64,000 nt of DNA from Bacteroidales bacterium. Lineage in GTDB: Bacteria > Bacteroidota > Bacteroidia > Bacteroidales > F082. Both the position numbers and the translations under genes were made by a program. The notes beneath the pieces are model-generated. The model was not told the origin of the DNA, searched no databases, and saw only the letters and a program-made list of their open reading frames with translations. The stretch lies in contig JAEEQP010000018.1 of the NCBI GenBank assembly GCA_016285355.1, positions 4,799 through 68,798 on the forward strand. The letters are read 5' to 3'. Within the stretch, counting starts at the first letter, position 1. Each line of letters starts with the position of its first letter. Shown piece by piece: positions 1 to 8,464 of this stretch.

Positions 1-633
1 GGCGAGGCACCCCTTGAGGCCATAGATTTCGTGTTGGATACGACCGGCCACACCACAGTGGTTGAACTCAACGAGAAAGTGACGTATGAATACTTCTGCG
101 AGGACTGCGTTAGAGATGATAAATACCAAGATGTGATTGGTGACGGTAATCGTAAATGGAATAGTCGTATCAAGTTTATGAAAAACGGTGATTTCAGTAT
201 TATTGGAGGAGGAGACGTTTCCAATGAGAAAATGTATTTGAAAAGAAATTTTACCATTAGTGGGCATATTGATCAAAGCACTGGTAAAGGAACTTACACA
301 TTGATAGCGACTTACGAGTACGAAGAGTTTGAATTAAGGGAACCTTTTTTTAAATATACAGAATCCTTAACTGTCGAGGGAAGCGGCCCGGTTTTATTAG
401 GGAGTATCCCCGACCTCGAAGTGTTCTATGCTGTTGACATTTCAAATTCCGACGAGCTTTATATAGATCCGGATGGTGATGGCATTAAATACTCTTGTTG
501 GATTAGTTATGCTCACTGTCATTTAGTGCAACCTGAGCTAAGAATTGAGTATGATGATGAGGGCAATGAGATTCAAATTTGGGAAATAGTTGAAAAAAAC
601 TATGATAGCCCATTTGTACTTGACGCGCACTGA
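1..633 (+). CDS. Hypothetical protein, 3' part only
   Basis: An open frame runs from the first base to a TGA at 633, so the true start lies upstream of the window; the GTG at 31 is only the first internal start-like codon. About 210 residues are visible. They are acidic and beta-rich in appearance, with a CEDC pair near the visible N-terminus and an acidic YDDEGNE stretch near the end. No catalytic motif, membrane segment or known family was recognised. It is followed 110 bp later by the hexosaminidase gene on the same strand. The reading frame is clear; the function is unknown. Confidence 0.6.
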   Translation, partial: GEAPLEAIDFVLDTTGHTTVVELNEKVTYEYFCEDCVRDDKYQDVIGDGNRKWNSRIKFMKNGDFSIIGGGDVSNEKMYLKRNFTISGHIDQSTGKGTYTLIATYEYEEFELREPFFKYTESLTVEGSGPVLLGSIPDLEVFYAVDISNSDELYIDPDGDGIKYSCWISYAHCHLVQPELRIEYDDEGNEIQIWEIVEKNYDSPFVLDAH

Positions 634-742
634 CCTGAAGAATGACGAAATCGAAATAATCCATGAATACAGAGATAACCCCACAGGAAACCGTAGAAAG
701 CACTACCCTCTTTGCCGAAACAAATCTCAAAATCATACGAAT

Positions 743-2902
743 ATGAAAAAGCTATCCATTGTGTTGCTTGCGGCATTCTTGTTTTCCGCCTGCACAAAAA
801 CCTTACCTGAAGCCTCTTACGACGTCATCCCGCAACCCAAAGAGGTGCAACTGAATGATGCCCCCCCTTTTGAACTGAGTCAAAAGACCGTCGTCTATTA
901 CGAAACAGGCCTTCAACGCGAAGCCCAATTCCTCAGTGAATATGTCGACGACATCATGGGCTATGCCTTGAATGTGCAAGAATACCAAGGCCAGCCTGAT
1001 GGCATTGTGCTAAAACTCGCTCCAGAGAATTTCGACCAAGCTGAAGCATACGAAATCAACATCAGGCCGAAACAGGTCACGATTACAGGTGCTGATGCAG
1101 CGGGTGTGTTCTACGGTATACAAACGCTGCGGAAGAGTTTACCCATCTCGCCCATAGATTCCTGCCAACCCACAGGCCAACGTGGGAATGACATGGGCGA
1201 GACCAACTGTCAACTGCCTTGTGGTACAATCAAAGACTGGCCCGACTTCGCCTATCGCGGTATGCACTTAGACCCCTGTCGCCATTTCATGGACTTGGAC
1301 TCGGTGAAGATTTATCTTGATATGCTGGCCTTGCACAACATGAACCAGTTCCATTTCCATCTCAGCGAAGACCAAGGCTGGCGCGTCGAAATTAAGAAAT
1401 ACCCTGAATTGACTGAAATAGGTGCGTATCGCAACGGTACAGTCATTGGGCACAATGGCAACTTGTATGATACCATCCGTCACGGTGGCTATTACACCCA
1501 AGATGAACTCCGCGATCTTATCCAATATGCTGCCGAACGGCACATTAACATCATCCCAGAGATTGACTTGCCGGGTCACATGCAGGCGGCTTTGGCCTGT
1601 TATCCGCAGTTGGGCTGCACAGGTGGCCCTTACGAAGTTTGGAGGCGTTGGGGCGTGTCGGAAGATGTGCTTTGTGCGGGCAATGAGGAAGCCATGCAAT
1701 TCGTTGAGGATGTGCTCAATGAAGTGATGGACTTGTTCCCATCGCCGTACATCCATATCGGCGGAGATGAATGCCCCAAGGTGCGCTGGGAGAAGTGCCC
1801 GAAGTGCCAAGCTAAGATTAAGGAGTTGGGCATCAAGAAAGATGAACGTTTCTCTGCTGAGGACTATCTGCAATCATACGTGATGAACCGCATGGCCAAG
1901 GTGGTGGAAGCCCGTGGTCGTCGCGTCATCGGTTGGGATGAGATTTTGGAGGGCAATGTCTCCGAAACGGCCATCATCATGAGCTGGCGCGGCACGGAAG
2001 GCGGCATTGAGGCGGCACGCAAGGGCCACGATGTGATTATGGCACCTTCGTCGCACCTTTATTTCGACTACTACCAGAGCGAGGACATCGCCAGCGAGCC
2101 CATGTGCATCGGTGGTTATCTGCCTGTGGAGCGTGTGTATGAGTTTCGACCCTTGCCAACGGAGTTAACTCCTGAGCAGCAAAAGCACATTATTGGCGTG
2201 CAAGCCAACATTTGGACGGAATACATCGCCTCGTTCCACCATGTGCAGTACATGGCCATGCCCCGCATGGATGCCTTGACGGAATTGCAATGGAACAATC
2301 CACAGGAACGTGATTTCAAGATTTTTGTGGAGCGTTGCCGCAAGATGACGCAACTTTATGACCTCTATCATTACAATTACGCCAAGCACATTTTTAACCC
2401 GCAAGTTTGGGCCGATACCGTTGAAACCAATTTAGCCACCCACAAGCCCATCACTTTGCGCCAGCAGCCTGCCGAGAAATACACCTACGAAGGTGCAATG
2501 TTGCTCAATGATGGCAATTTGGGCAGAGGTGCCTACAACTCAGGGCGTTGGCTTGGCTTCTGCGGTTATCCTTTGGATGCCGTCATCGATTTGGAGCAAG
2601 CGGCTGAAATGCGTCATGTGCGTTTCCATGCGCTTGTTAATAAAGGTGCGTGGATTTACAATCCGAGCCAAGTCAAGGTGCTGGTTTCTGACGATGGAGA
2701 GACCTTCCGCGAGGTAGCGCAAAAGGACATCCCGATTTCCACTTGGGCTGATAGGGACGGCATTTTCGCCTACGAAATGGAGTTTAAGCCTATTACGGCG
2801 CGGTATATTGAGGTTGTGATTTCAGGTTACGATTTGCCCGAAGACCATAGCGGATTTGGGAATCCAGGGTGGATTTTCGTGGATGAGATAGAGGTTTGGT
2901 AG
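743..2902 (+). CDS. Beta-N-acetylhexosaminidase lipoprotein (GH20)
   Basis: Predicted exo-acting beta-N-acetylhexosaminidase that removes terminal GlcNAc or GalNAc from glycans at the cell surface or in the periplasm. The ATG at 743 is chosen because it begins a clear lipoprotein signal (MKKLSIVLLAAFLFSAC); the frame stays open upstream to 590, but that extension overlaps the previous gene and is not signal-like. Order in 719 residues: lipobox Cys, a GH20b-like N-terminal domain (about 25-150), the TIM-barrel catalytic domain (about 160-500) with the hallmark HIGGDE, where Asp342-Glu343 is the catalytic pair, and a C-terminal F5/8 type C-like carbohydrate-binding domain (about 590-719). Full length for the family. 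It probably belongs to host-glycan foraging or peptidoglycan/chitin sugar recycling; no Sus-type partners lie beside it. Confidence 0.93.
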   Translation: MKKLSIVLLAAFLFSACTKTLPEASYDVIPQPKEVQLNDAPPFELSQKTVVYYETGLQREAQFLSEYVDDIMGYALNVQEYQGQPDGIVLKLAPENFDQAEAYEINIRPKQVTITGADAAGVFYGIQTLRKSLPISPIDSCQPTGQRGNDMGETNCQLPCGTIKDWPDFAYRGMHLDPCRHFMDLDSVKIYLDMLALHNMNQFHFHLSEDQGWRVEIKKYPELTEIGAYRNGTVIGHNGNLYDTIRHGGYYTQDELRDLIQYAAERHINIIPEIDLPGHMQAALACYPQLGCTGGPYEVWRRWGVSEDVLCAGNEEAMQFVEDVLNEVMDLFPSPYIHIGGDECPKVRWEKCPKCQAKIKELGIKKDERFSAEDYLQSYVMNRMAKVVEARGRRVIGWDEILEGNVSETAIIMSWRGTEGGIEAARKGHDVIMAPSSHLYFDYYQSEDIASEPMCIGGYLPVERVYEFRPLPTELTPEQQKHIIGVQANIWTEYIASFHHVQYMAMPRMDALTELQWNNPQERDFKIFVERCRKMTQLYDLYHYNYAKHIFNPQVWADTVETNLATHKPITLRQQPAEKYTYEGAMLLNDGNLGRGAYNSGRWLGFCGYPLDAVIDLEQAAEMRHVRFHALVNKGAWIYNPSQVKVLVSDDGETFREVAQKDIPISTWADRDGIFAYEMEFKPITARYIEVVISGYDLPEDHSGFGNPGWIFVDEIEVW

Positions 2903-3033
2903 GAGATTCCCCTGCGGGGAATGGAGTTTTGCGTTGTAGTAAAAAGGCGGCGGCTAATGAAGTTTACGTTAGGTAGACGTCACAAGCCGCCGCTTTATAC
3001 ATTTGAATTTACTCCATTCCCGAAGGGAATCTC
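2903..3033. terminator. Nested inverted repeat between convergent genes
   Basis: Left arm 2903-2927 and right arm 3011-3033 are nearly complementary, and each arm is itself a small hairpin (GATTCCCctgcGGGGAATG and ATTCCCgaaGGGAAT). A second pair lies inside: GCGGCGGCT at 2947-2955 with AGCCGCCGC at 2985-2993. It fills the gap between the convergent hexosaminidase and EEP genes, so it probably ends transcription in both directions, although it is larger than a plain terminator and could be a small palindromic repeat element. Confidence 0.55.
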
Positions 3034-3042
3034 ATTTAACTT

Positions 3043-4089
3043 TTACGCTTTCTTCAGCAAAATCACATACACTGGGAAGTGGTCGCTATATCCGCCCATC
3101 CAGACACCGCTACCGAAGGTGCGGAAAGGATAGCCGTTGTATTTGCCGCCGTGCTGCTTCAGGAATTCCTTGTTGTGAACCTTCGCGTTCTTGAATTGGT
3201 AGGTCGAATAGTCGGTGGGGAGCAGGCCTGGGGTGAGGATGGTCTGGTCGAGGACACCGGGCACATCGCGGTAGTAATTGGTGCCGTAGCCTTTCTTGTG
3301 CAGTTCGTACATGGGGTTGAAAAACTCGCCGTCGCGCAGGTCTTTCATGTCGCCCGAGGCACGCAGGTATTCCGTCACGCTCTTGTTGTCGGGGTAGTCG
3401 TTGAAGTCGCCCATCATGATGATTTTGGCGCTTTGGTCTTCGCGCAAGATGGAATCGGCGATGTGGCGGCACAAAGTGGCGGCGGCAATACGGCCGGGCA
3501 TTGAGCGTTTCTCGCCACCATAGCGCGAAGGCCAGTGCATCACGATGAAGTGCATCATTTCGCCATCAAATAGACCTGAAACGACCAATTGGTCACGTGT
3601 GATGAAAGTCGAATCGCCGGGAACGACAGTGCGGTATGACTTGCTGTTTGTCAGCTTGAAATATTTCGGATTGTAAATCAAGCCCACATCCACACCACGG
3701 CGGTCGGGCGAGTCGTAATGCACCACTTGGTAGTTGCGGTTCTTGATTTCCGGTTGGGCAACCAAATCTTCCAGCACATGGCGGTTTTCCATCTCCGACA
3801 TGCCCAAAACAGCCACACCGTCGGGCGTGATGTCCGTGCCGATGGTGGAGATGGCGTAGGCCATGTTATGCAGTTTGTTCAGGTATTTCTCCGTGTTCCA
3901 CTGGTTGGCACCTTGGGGCAGAAACTCCTCGTCATTCTTGTTCGGGTCGTCGATGGTATCGAACAGGTTTTCAAGATTATAGAAGCCTACTAAACCGACT
4001 TTATAAGCTTGTTGCTCTTGTGCGGAAACGGGGTTGATTCCGAGGCCAAAGGCCAAGACTATGAATGCGAAAAGAATATGCTTATTCAT
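3043..4089 (-). CDS. Secreted endonuclease/exonuclease/phosphatase family protein
   Basis: 348-residue member of the EEP fold (DNase I-like metal-dependent phosphodiesterases). It starts with a cleavable signal peptide ending near VSAQ. Family motifs in order: FYNLENLFD, the metal-binding Glu in MSEMENR, the RRGVDVGLIY strand, HWPSRYGG, MGDFND and the terminal SDHFPV with the catalytic Asp-His. This is the common Bacteroidetes secreted form; the substrate could be nucleic acid, a phospholipid or a sugar phosphate and cannot be told from sequence. A promoter with the -7 box TACCTTTG lies at 4124-4131 on the minus strand, about 35 bp before the ATG. Apparently a single-gene unit, convergent with the hexosaminidase. 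Confidence 0.88.
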   Translation of the reverse strand: MNKHILFAFIVLAFGLGINPVSAQEQQAYKVGLVGFYNLENLFDTIDDPNKNDEEFLPQGANQWNTEKYLNKLHNMAYAISTIGTDITPDGVAVLGMSEMENRHVLEDLVAQPEIKNRNYQVVHYDSPDRRGVDVGLIYNPKYFKLTNSKSYRTVVPGDSTFITRDQLVVSGLFDGEMMHFIVMHWPSRYGGEKRSMPGRIAAATLCRHIADSILREDQSAKIIMMGDFNDYPDNKSVTEYLRASGDMKDLRDGEFFNPMYELHKKGYGTNYYRDVPGVLDQTILTPGLLPTDYSTYQFKNAKVHNKEFLKQHGGKYNGYPFRTFGSGVWMGGYSDHFPVYVILLKKA

Positions 4090-4123
4090 GGTTTGAGTGT
4101 TGTTTGCATAAATGATTAGGCGG

Positions 4124-4131
4124 CAAAGGTA
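4124..4131 (-). promoter_or_regulatory. -7 box of the EEP-family gene
   Basis: Reads TACCTTTG on the minus strand, matching the Bacteroidetes TAnnTTTG consensus, 35 bp upstream of the ATG at 4089. Confidence 0.6.
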
Positions 4132-4198
4132 GAAAAAAATCGGGCTTTTTTCTTTATCGAAATGATATTTTCGGTCAAATAGACTTTTTTACCGATCT

Positions 4199-4292
4199 TA
4201 TTTCTCTAAACTCTAGAAAAATTGAAAGATTTAGAGAAATAAAACATTTTAATTCTCTGAATTAGATATTTTTTGTACCTTTGCAGAGAAAT
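4199..4292 (+). promoter_or_regulatory. Paired inverted repeat over the ATPase promoter
   Basis: A perfect 12-bp inverted repeat (TATTTCTCTAAA at 4199-4210, TTTAGAGAAATA at 4230-4241) is followed by a second, weaker pair of the same half-site (ATTCTCTG at 4252-4259, CAGAGAAAT at 4284-4292). The -7 box TACCTTTG at 4276-4283 lies between the halves of the second pair, so a bound protein would cover the promoter. The half-site TTTCTCT/AGAGAAA is found four times here. Most simply read as an operator; the binding protein is unknown, and the downstream ATPase itself is a candidate. Confidence 0.6.
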
Positions 4293-4306
4293 AAAATCGA
4301 TATGGC

Positions 4307-5737
4307 ATGAAAAATATCATCGGAAGAAAAAAGGAAATCGAAGAATTGGAACGGCTGTATAACGCTGAAAATGCAGAGTTTGTGGCTGTTTATGGTCGTC
4401 GGCGCGTGGGCAAGACCTATTTGATAAAGGAAGTTTTTAAGGACAGATTAGCCTTTTGGCATACTGGATTGTCCCTTTACGACCACGACAAGAAATTTCT
4501 GCTCCGTGACCAGTTGCAAGCGTTTCTGTATTCGCTGCAAGACTTTGGATATGAAGGTCAAGCGTGTCCCAAATCTTGGCTTGAGGCTTTTCGGTGGTTG
4601 GAAAAACTGCTTGCATCCAAAGACGATGGAAGTCGGCAAGTGGTTTTCATTGACGAATTGCCTTGGATGGACACAGCGCGGTCGCGGTTCATCCCTGCCT
4701 TTGAGCATTTCTGGAACGGTTGGGCTTCAAAGCGCGACAATATTCTGCTGATTGTTTGTGGTTCGGCCACTTCTTGGATGGAAGACAACCTTATTAATAA
4801 TAAAGGCGGCCTTTACAACAGACTGACTTGCGAGATAAAACTCAGTCCTTTCACTTTGGCGGAGTGCGAGGCTTATTTCCGAAACAAGGAAATGAATGTG
4901 AGCCGCTATGATGTGGCACAAACCTACATGGTCTTTGGTGGTGTTCCGCATTACCTGAGCCTGTTTGAAAAGGGCTATAGTACGGCACAAAACATTGATC
5001 TTTTGCTGTTTGATGGAAAAGCCAAACTGAGGAATGAATTTGACCGGTTGTTTGGTTCGCTATTCAAGAACGCCGATGACCACAAAAAAGTTGTTCGTTT
5101 GCTTTCGGGAAGACGAAGCGGCTACACGCGCAAAGAAATCCTTGAACTCACGGCCATTAAAGATGGTGGTGGGGCGAGTGAAATCCTCAAAGGCTTGAAA
5201 GAGAGCGATTTCATCACATCTTATTATCCATTCGGTGACCGGAAGACCGAACATTATCGACTGACCGACCATTTTTGTATGGCCTATCTTCAATTTCTTG
5301 ATGGCAAAGACAAGCCAGACCCTCAGTTTTGGCAGAAGAACAATGCCTCGTCGCGCCTAAACGCATGGCGTGGCTTTGCCTTTGAGGAACTTTGTTTTGC
5401 CCATGTCGCCCAGATTAAACAAAAACTGGGGATTGCCAGTGTAAGTACGACTGAATCTTCTTGGGTAGTGGAATCGAGAGAGAGAAAACATCAAATAGAT
5501 TTGCTCATAGACAGGGCCGACAATGTGATAAACCTTTGTGAAATAAAGTTTTACGGCAAGTCGTTCTCCATTGATGCGAAATATGGCGTTGAGTTGCGGG
5601 AGCGGGTGCAAACCTTGATGGACAAAGTGCCGCAGAAGAAAAGCATCCACTTGACACTGATAGCCGCCTATGGGCTGAAGCCAAACGAAAACAGCGGACA
5701 AGTGCAGAGTGTGGTCAGTTTGGACGACTTGTTTTAA
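4307..5737 (+). CDS. ATP-binding protein, archaeal-type ATPase/DUF234 family
   Basis: 476-residue P-loop ATPase of the stand-alone AAA type with a C-terminal DUF234 region. Walker A is GRRRVGKT at residues 30-37; Walker B with the aromatic extension is VVFIDELPWMD near 112-122; CGSATSWM is a probable sensor segment. A winged-helix-like middle (about 260-330) leads to a C-terminal PD-(D/E)xK-like fold with the pattern QIDLL...EIKF near 396-413, which suggests nuclease activity or its relic. The protein resembles the one at 23877 over its whole length. Its role is not established; relatives are expanded in Bacteroidetes and archaea and are suspected to act in defence or mobile-element control. 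It is a lone gene with its own promoter inside a paired palindrome. Confidence 0.85.
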   Translation: MKNIIGRKKEIEELERLYNAENAEFVAVYGRRRVGKTYLIKEVFKDRLAFWHTGLSLYDHDKKFLLRDQLQAFLYSLQDFGYEGQACPKSWLEAFRWLEKLLASKDDGSRQVVFIDELPWMDTARSRFIPAFEHFWNGWASKRDNILLIVCGSATSWMEDNLINNKGGLYNRLTCEIKLSPFTLAECEAYFRNKEMNVSRYDVAQTYMVFGGVPHYLSLFEKGYSTAQNIDLLLFDGKAKLRNEFDRLFGSLFKNADDHKKVVRLLSGRRSGYTRKEILELTAIKDGGGASEILKGLKESDFITSYYPFGDRKTEHYRLTDHFCMAYLQFLDGKDKPDPQFWQKNNASSRLNAWRGFAFEELCFAHVAQIKQKLGIASVSTTESSWVVESRERKHQIDLLIDRADNVINLCEIKFYGKSFSIDAKYGVELRERVQTLMDKVPQKKSIHLTLIAAYGLKPNENSGQVQSVVSLDDLF

Positions 5738-6160
5738 GTGGGCAAAAGCATTTGAAAAACAGCAAAAACCAGTCTTTTTTCTTTCTTAGGATGATTTTTC
5801 GGCTGTAACAACCAAATTATTCCTAATTTTGCGACGCTGTTTCCATGAAAGGAAGCGGCAGACATAATGGAAAGACGTTGAACTGACGTTTTATCTGCGG
5901 TGCTTAGAACTTCGCAAATTCAAATCTCCCGCACGGTAAAGCAAAGCTTGACGTCCCTTTATTTCGTATATACTTTTTTTATTATGTATATCGAATAGCG
6001 GGGGCCTCGGCATTGCTTATCCTCGGGAGATGGGCAATGCGAAGGCCTTAAGCACGGGATGAGCATCGTTTCAGACTCCCGCGCTTTTTCTTTATGTTTT
6101 AGGGTAATAGACGATTATCGTGTGGCATTGGGAGTCTGCCGCAAACATAAAGGTCAAGAA
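5738..6160 (+). promoter_or_regulatory. Promoter and long structured leader
   Basis: No gene was found in these 423 bp. A -7 box TAATTTTG lies at 5824-5831, which would give a leader of about 320 nt before the ATG at 6161. The leader holds a GC-rich hairpin around 6003-6050 (GGCCTCGGCATTGC against GCAATGCGAAGGCC) and then two interleaved pairs: CAGACTCCC 6072-6080 with GGGAGTCTG 6130-6138, and CTTTATGTTT 6090-6099 with AAACATAAAG 6143-6152. The order A-B-A'-B' is pseudoknot-like and ends 8 nt before the start codon, as in cis-acting control elements. No known riboswitch class was recognised. Confidence 0.5.
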
Positions 6161-6496
6161 ATGAAGAAATTCAAGATGAAACCTAAAATGCTGATTGCTG
6201 CGATGGCAGTCATGGCAATGTTACCTTTCGGCACATTTGCCCAAGAAGGCCTGTTTCAACGAGGCGGTACCGATGGAAATGGTAACACAAACGGCCTAAT
6301 GAACAGAAGCGAGAGCACTGTCGGAGGCAACTTCACAGGCCAAGGTTTTGGAGCCACAAACGGCAACATTACCGGCCAAACCTTTGGCGCACCCTTGGGC
6401 GGCGGACTCTTCGTCCTGCTTGCGGCAGGTGCTGGTTATGCAACATTAAAATCAAAGAAAACACAAAAAAAGAATCAAAACAGAAAGGGAAAATGA
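6161..6496 (+). CDS. Small secreted Gly/Asn-rich protein with C-terminal anchor
   Basis: 111 residues. The start at 6161 is preferred over the upstream ATG at 6059 because it begins a signal peptide (MKKFKMKPKMLIAAMAVMAM ... FAQ) and leaves the structured leader untranslated. The mature part is rich in Gly and Asn (GTDGNGNTNGLMNRS, then repeated NGNITGQTFGA-like units) and ends in PLGGGLFVLLAAGAGYATLK followed by a basic tail. Signal peptide, short linker, hydrophobic stretch and basic end resemble tripartite sorting signals, so it may be anchored or sorted at the surface. It overlaps the next gene by 4 nt (ATGA), indicating coupled translation with the lectin-like lipoprotein. No enzymatic family was recognised. 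Confidence 0.75.
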   Translation: MKKFKMKPKMLIAAMAVMAMLPFGTFAQEGLFQRGGTDGNGNTNGLMNRSESTVGGNFTGQGFGATNGNITGQTFGAPLGGGLFVLLAAGAGYATLKSKKTQKKNQNRKGK

Positions 6497-8151
6497 ACAT
6501 GAAAAGAATAAGTTTTATTGTAACGGCATTGGCGTTGCTTGTCGCCTTACCGCAATGCAAGAAAGAGCAGAACGCTCAGACCAACGAAACCGTAGCCATC
6601 ACCTTGGACATCAGGTACGGTGGCGCTCGAATGGACGTGAACACAGTCACAGGCGAAGTCACCTACGAAGAAGGCGATGTGATTTATGTGGTCAGCAGTG
6701 GCAAATATGTCGGCACCCTGACACACAACGGCACCAATTTTGGCGGTACCATCACCAATCCGACCGTGGGCGAGCCGCTTCATTTCTATTTCTTGGGCAA
6801 TGTCGCTCCCGCCGAAACCCTCGCGGCTGGCACAACTACGACCTGCTCGGTGGTCATCACTGACCAGACAGAACATTTGCCCGTGATAGAATATGCACCG
6901 TCTGATGAGACTTATACTGCTGGTGCAACGGCATTTACGGCCTTTCTTTTGAACAAGTGCGCCTTGGTGAAATTCAATGTGACCACTTCTTCTGAAGACG
7001 CCACGTGTGTGACAGGCTTTAATAATAAGGTGACGGTGAATTTCACGGATGCTTTGTTTACTTATAGCAAAGTCAACGGCGGCAACATCACCCTTCCCGC
7101 TGGCAGTGGAGAGAAGTGGGCTATACTTTTGCCGCAAGAAGCCATGGAAGCAAGTGAGGCAGGTTCGGCTTATTCCCAAGATGGAACATATACAGGAACT
7201 TGCGGGGCTGTGCCTGCCATTTATGACAACGGCTTTTTGACTACTGGCGTTGAGGTGAATGTCACTTCAGAGGTCAATCCGAGTGAGGTGCCTGTTGGGG
7301 CTATTAGTGGTAAGTTCACTATCAATGCCAATGGTGACCAAGTGTATTTCTCGCAGGGGAATTTGCAGTATCAGGCCTCTACCAATACTTGGCGCTTTGC
7401 TGAGAATCAATATGATTACTTGGGTGAAGCCAACAGCAATATCTCTCAGACTTACGATGGTTGGATAGATTTATTTGGCTGGGGTACAAGCGGCTGGGAC
7501 AATGGCAATGTATATTATCAGCCATACGATTATGAGTATCTAACCGATTGGAATGCATATGACTATGGGTATGGTTACGGCCCCACCGATGGAACCAGTT
7601 ATAATTACAATTTGACAGGCACCTACGCCAATGCCGACTGGGGAGTTTACAATGCCGTCAGCAATGGGGGCAACGTGCCAAACCAATGGCGCACCCTTAA
7701 CAGTAGCAATTCATATCCCTATAGTGAATGGTATTATATACTCTATAATCGTTCCACGTTGTCAGGCATCCGTTACGCTAAAGGTATTGTGAATGGTGTG
7801 AATGGTGTCATCTTGTTGCCTGACAACTGGAATACATCGGTCTATGAGCTTAATTATACAAATAGAGGCGATGCGCCCTACACCATCAATAACATTACTA
7901 TAGAGGATTGGGCATTATTGGAGTCATCTGGCGCGGTTTTTCTGCCCGCAGCGGGCTATCGCTATGGGACTTCTGTTTCCTATTTGGGTAGTGAAGGTAG
8001 CTATTGGTGGTCTGGATACTATGACAATAGACGTGCCTACCGTTTGTCCTTTAATTCGACCAATCTTAGTTCGTTTAGCAATAGTAATAGTGCCTATACT
8101 AATAATCGGTACTATGGTCTTTCTGTCCGCTTGGTGCGTGATGCAGAATAA
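6493..8151 (+). CDS. Fimbrillin-like lipoprotein with C-terminal FISUMP/lectin-like domain
   Basis: 552-residue lipoprotein; the start could be 6493 or the ATG at 6499, both giving a signal that ends in LVALPQC. The N-terminal half (about 25-260) looks like the fimbrillin-like/BACON type of beta domain. From about 270 the sequence matches a domain frequent in Bacteroidales surface proteins (FTINANGDQVYFSQGNLQY, LFGWGTSG, FLPAAGYRYG), ending in YYGLSVRLVRDAE. That end is typical of FISUMP/formylglycine-enzyme-like C-type-lectin folds, which in some genomes are diversified by retroelements. The last 50 residues are unusually rich in Asn, Ser and Tyr. No reverse transcriptase or template repeat was found. 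Probable role: binding at the cell surface. Confidence 0.75.
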   Translation: MNMKRISFIVTALALLVALPQCKKEQNAQTNETVAITLDIRYGGARMDVNTVTGEVTYEEGDVIYVVSSGKYVGTLTHNGTNFGGTITNPTVGEPLHFYFLGNVAPAETLAAGTTTTCSVVITDQTEHLPVIEYAPSDETYTAGATAFTAFLLNKCALVKFNVTTSSEDATCVTGFNNKVTVNFTDALFTYSKVNGGNITLPAGSGEKWAILLPQEAMEASEAGSAYSQDGTYTGTCGAVPAIYDNGFLTTGVEVNVTSEVNPSEVPVGAISGKFTINANGDQVYFSQGNLQYQASTNTWRFAENQYDYLGEANSNISQTYDGWIDLFGWGTSGWDNGNVYYQPYDYEYLTDWNAYDYGYGYGPTDGTSYNYNLTGTYANADWGVYNAVSNGGNVPNQWRTLNSSNSYPYSEWYYILYNRSTLSGIRYAKGIVNGVNGVILLPDNWNTSVYELNYTNRGDAPYTINNITIEDWALLESSGAVFLPAAGYRYGTSVSYLGSEGSYWWSGYYDNRRAYRLSFNSTNLSSFSNSNSAYTNNRYYGLSVRLVRDAE

Positions 8152-8277
8152 CCTAACAACAATCTAACCCGCAAAACAATGCGAAAATGGCGGGGCTTTG
8201 CCGATAACGGGATGTCCCCTTAACCCTGCTGGCGGTAAAACGTCGGAAGGAAGGCAACCTCCCGCCCATAACGAAAA

Positions 8278-8320
8278 CTGCCCTTCCTCTCCCTGAGAAA
8301 ACCTTGGAGAGAAAGGGCAG
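8278..8320 (+). terminator. Strong hairpin after the lectin-like gene
   Basis: CTGCCCTTCCTCTCC at 8278-8292 pairs with GGAGAGAAAGGGCAG at 8306-8320 with one mismatch and a 13-nt loop. It lies about 125 bp after the stop codon. Only a weak T-rich stretch follows, so it may be a processing or attenuating stem rather than a classical terminator. Confidence 0.5.
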
Positions 8321-8366
8321 ATGGGTTTTGTGTGAAAAGTTGTTTCTTAAAGCAATGCCGAGTATT

Positions 8367-8381
8367 AGGATTTACAATCCT
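8367..8381. repeat. REP-like palindrome, core GGATTTACAATCC
   Basis: AGGATTTACAATCCT is a short imperfect palindrome of the same type as those at 8684-8706, 8721-8733, 8789-8809, 11024-11043, 11056-11071, 11109-11131, 11144-11156 and 11212-11232. All share a GATTnnnAATC core with variable flanks. They surround the dead nuclease gene and the ATPase cassette. Confidence 0.6.
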
Positions 8382-8442
8382 TCAAAAAAATCTGACGGAT
8401 GCGGTATTTTCGGGAAAACGTGACTGTGTTTCAGAATTTGTG

Positions 8443-8450
8443 TATTTTTG
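8443..8450 (+). promoter_or_regulatory. -7 box of the YhcG remnant
   Basis: TATTTTTG, a match to TAnnTTTG, 14 bp before the ATG of the broken DUF1016 gene; the promoter has outlived its gene. Confidence 0.45.
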
Positions 8451-8464
8451 AAACCGATTTGAAT

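Noticed and set aside
2921..3194. Small plus-strand frames of 60-70 codons
   Set aside because: They run through the nested inverted repeat and the end of the EEP gene and show no protein-like features.
6493..8340. A complete diversity-generating retroelement
   Set aside because: No reverse transcriptase gene, no Avd-like gene and no second copy of the 8005-8145 stretch in the window; only the possible target type is present.
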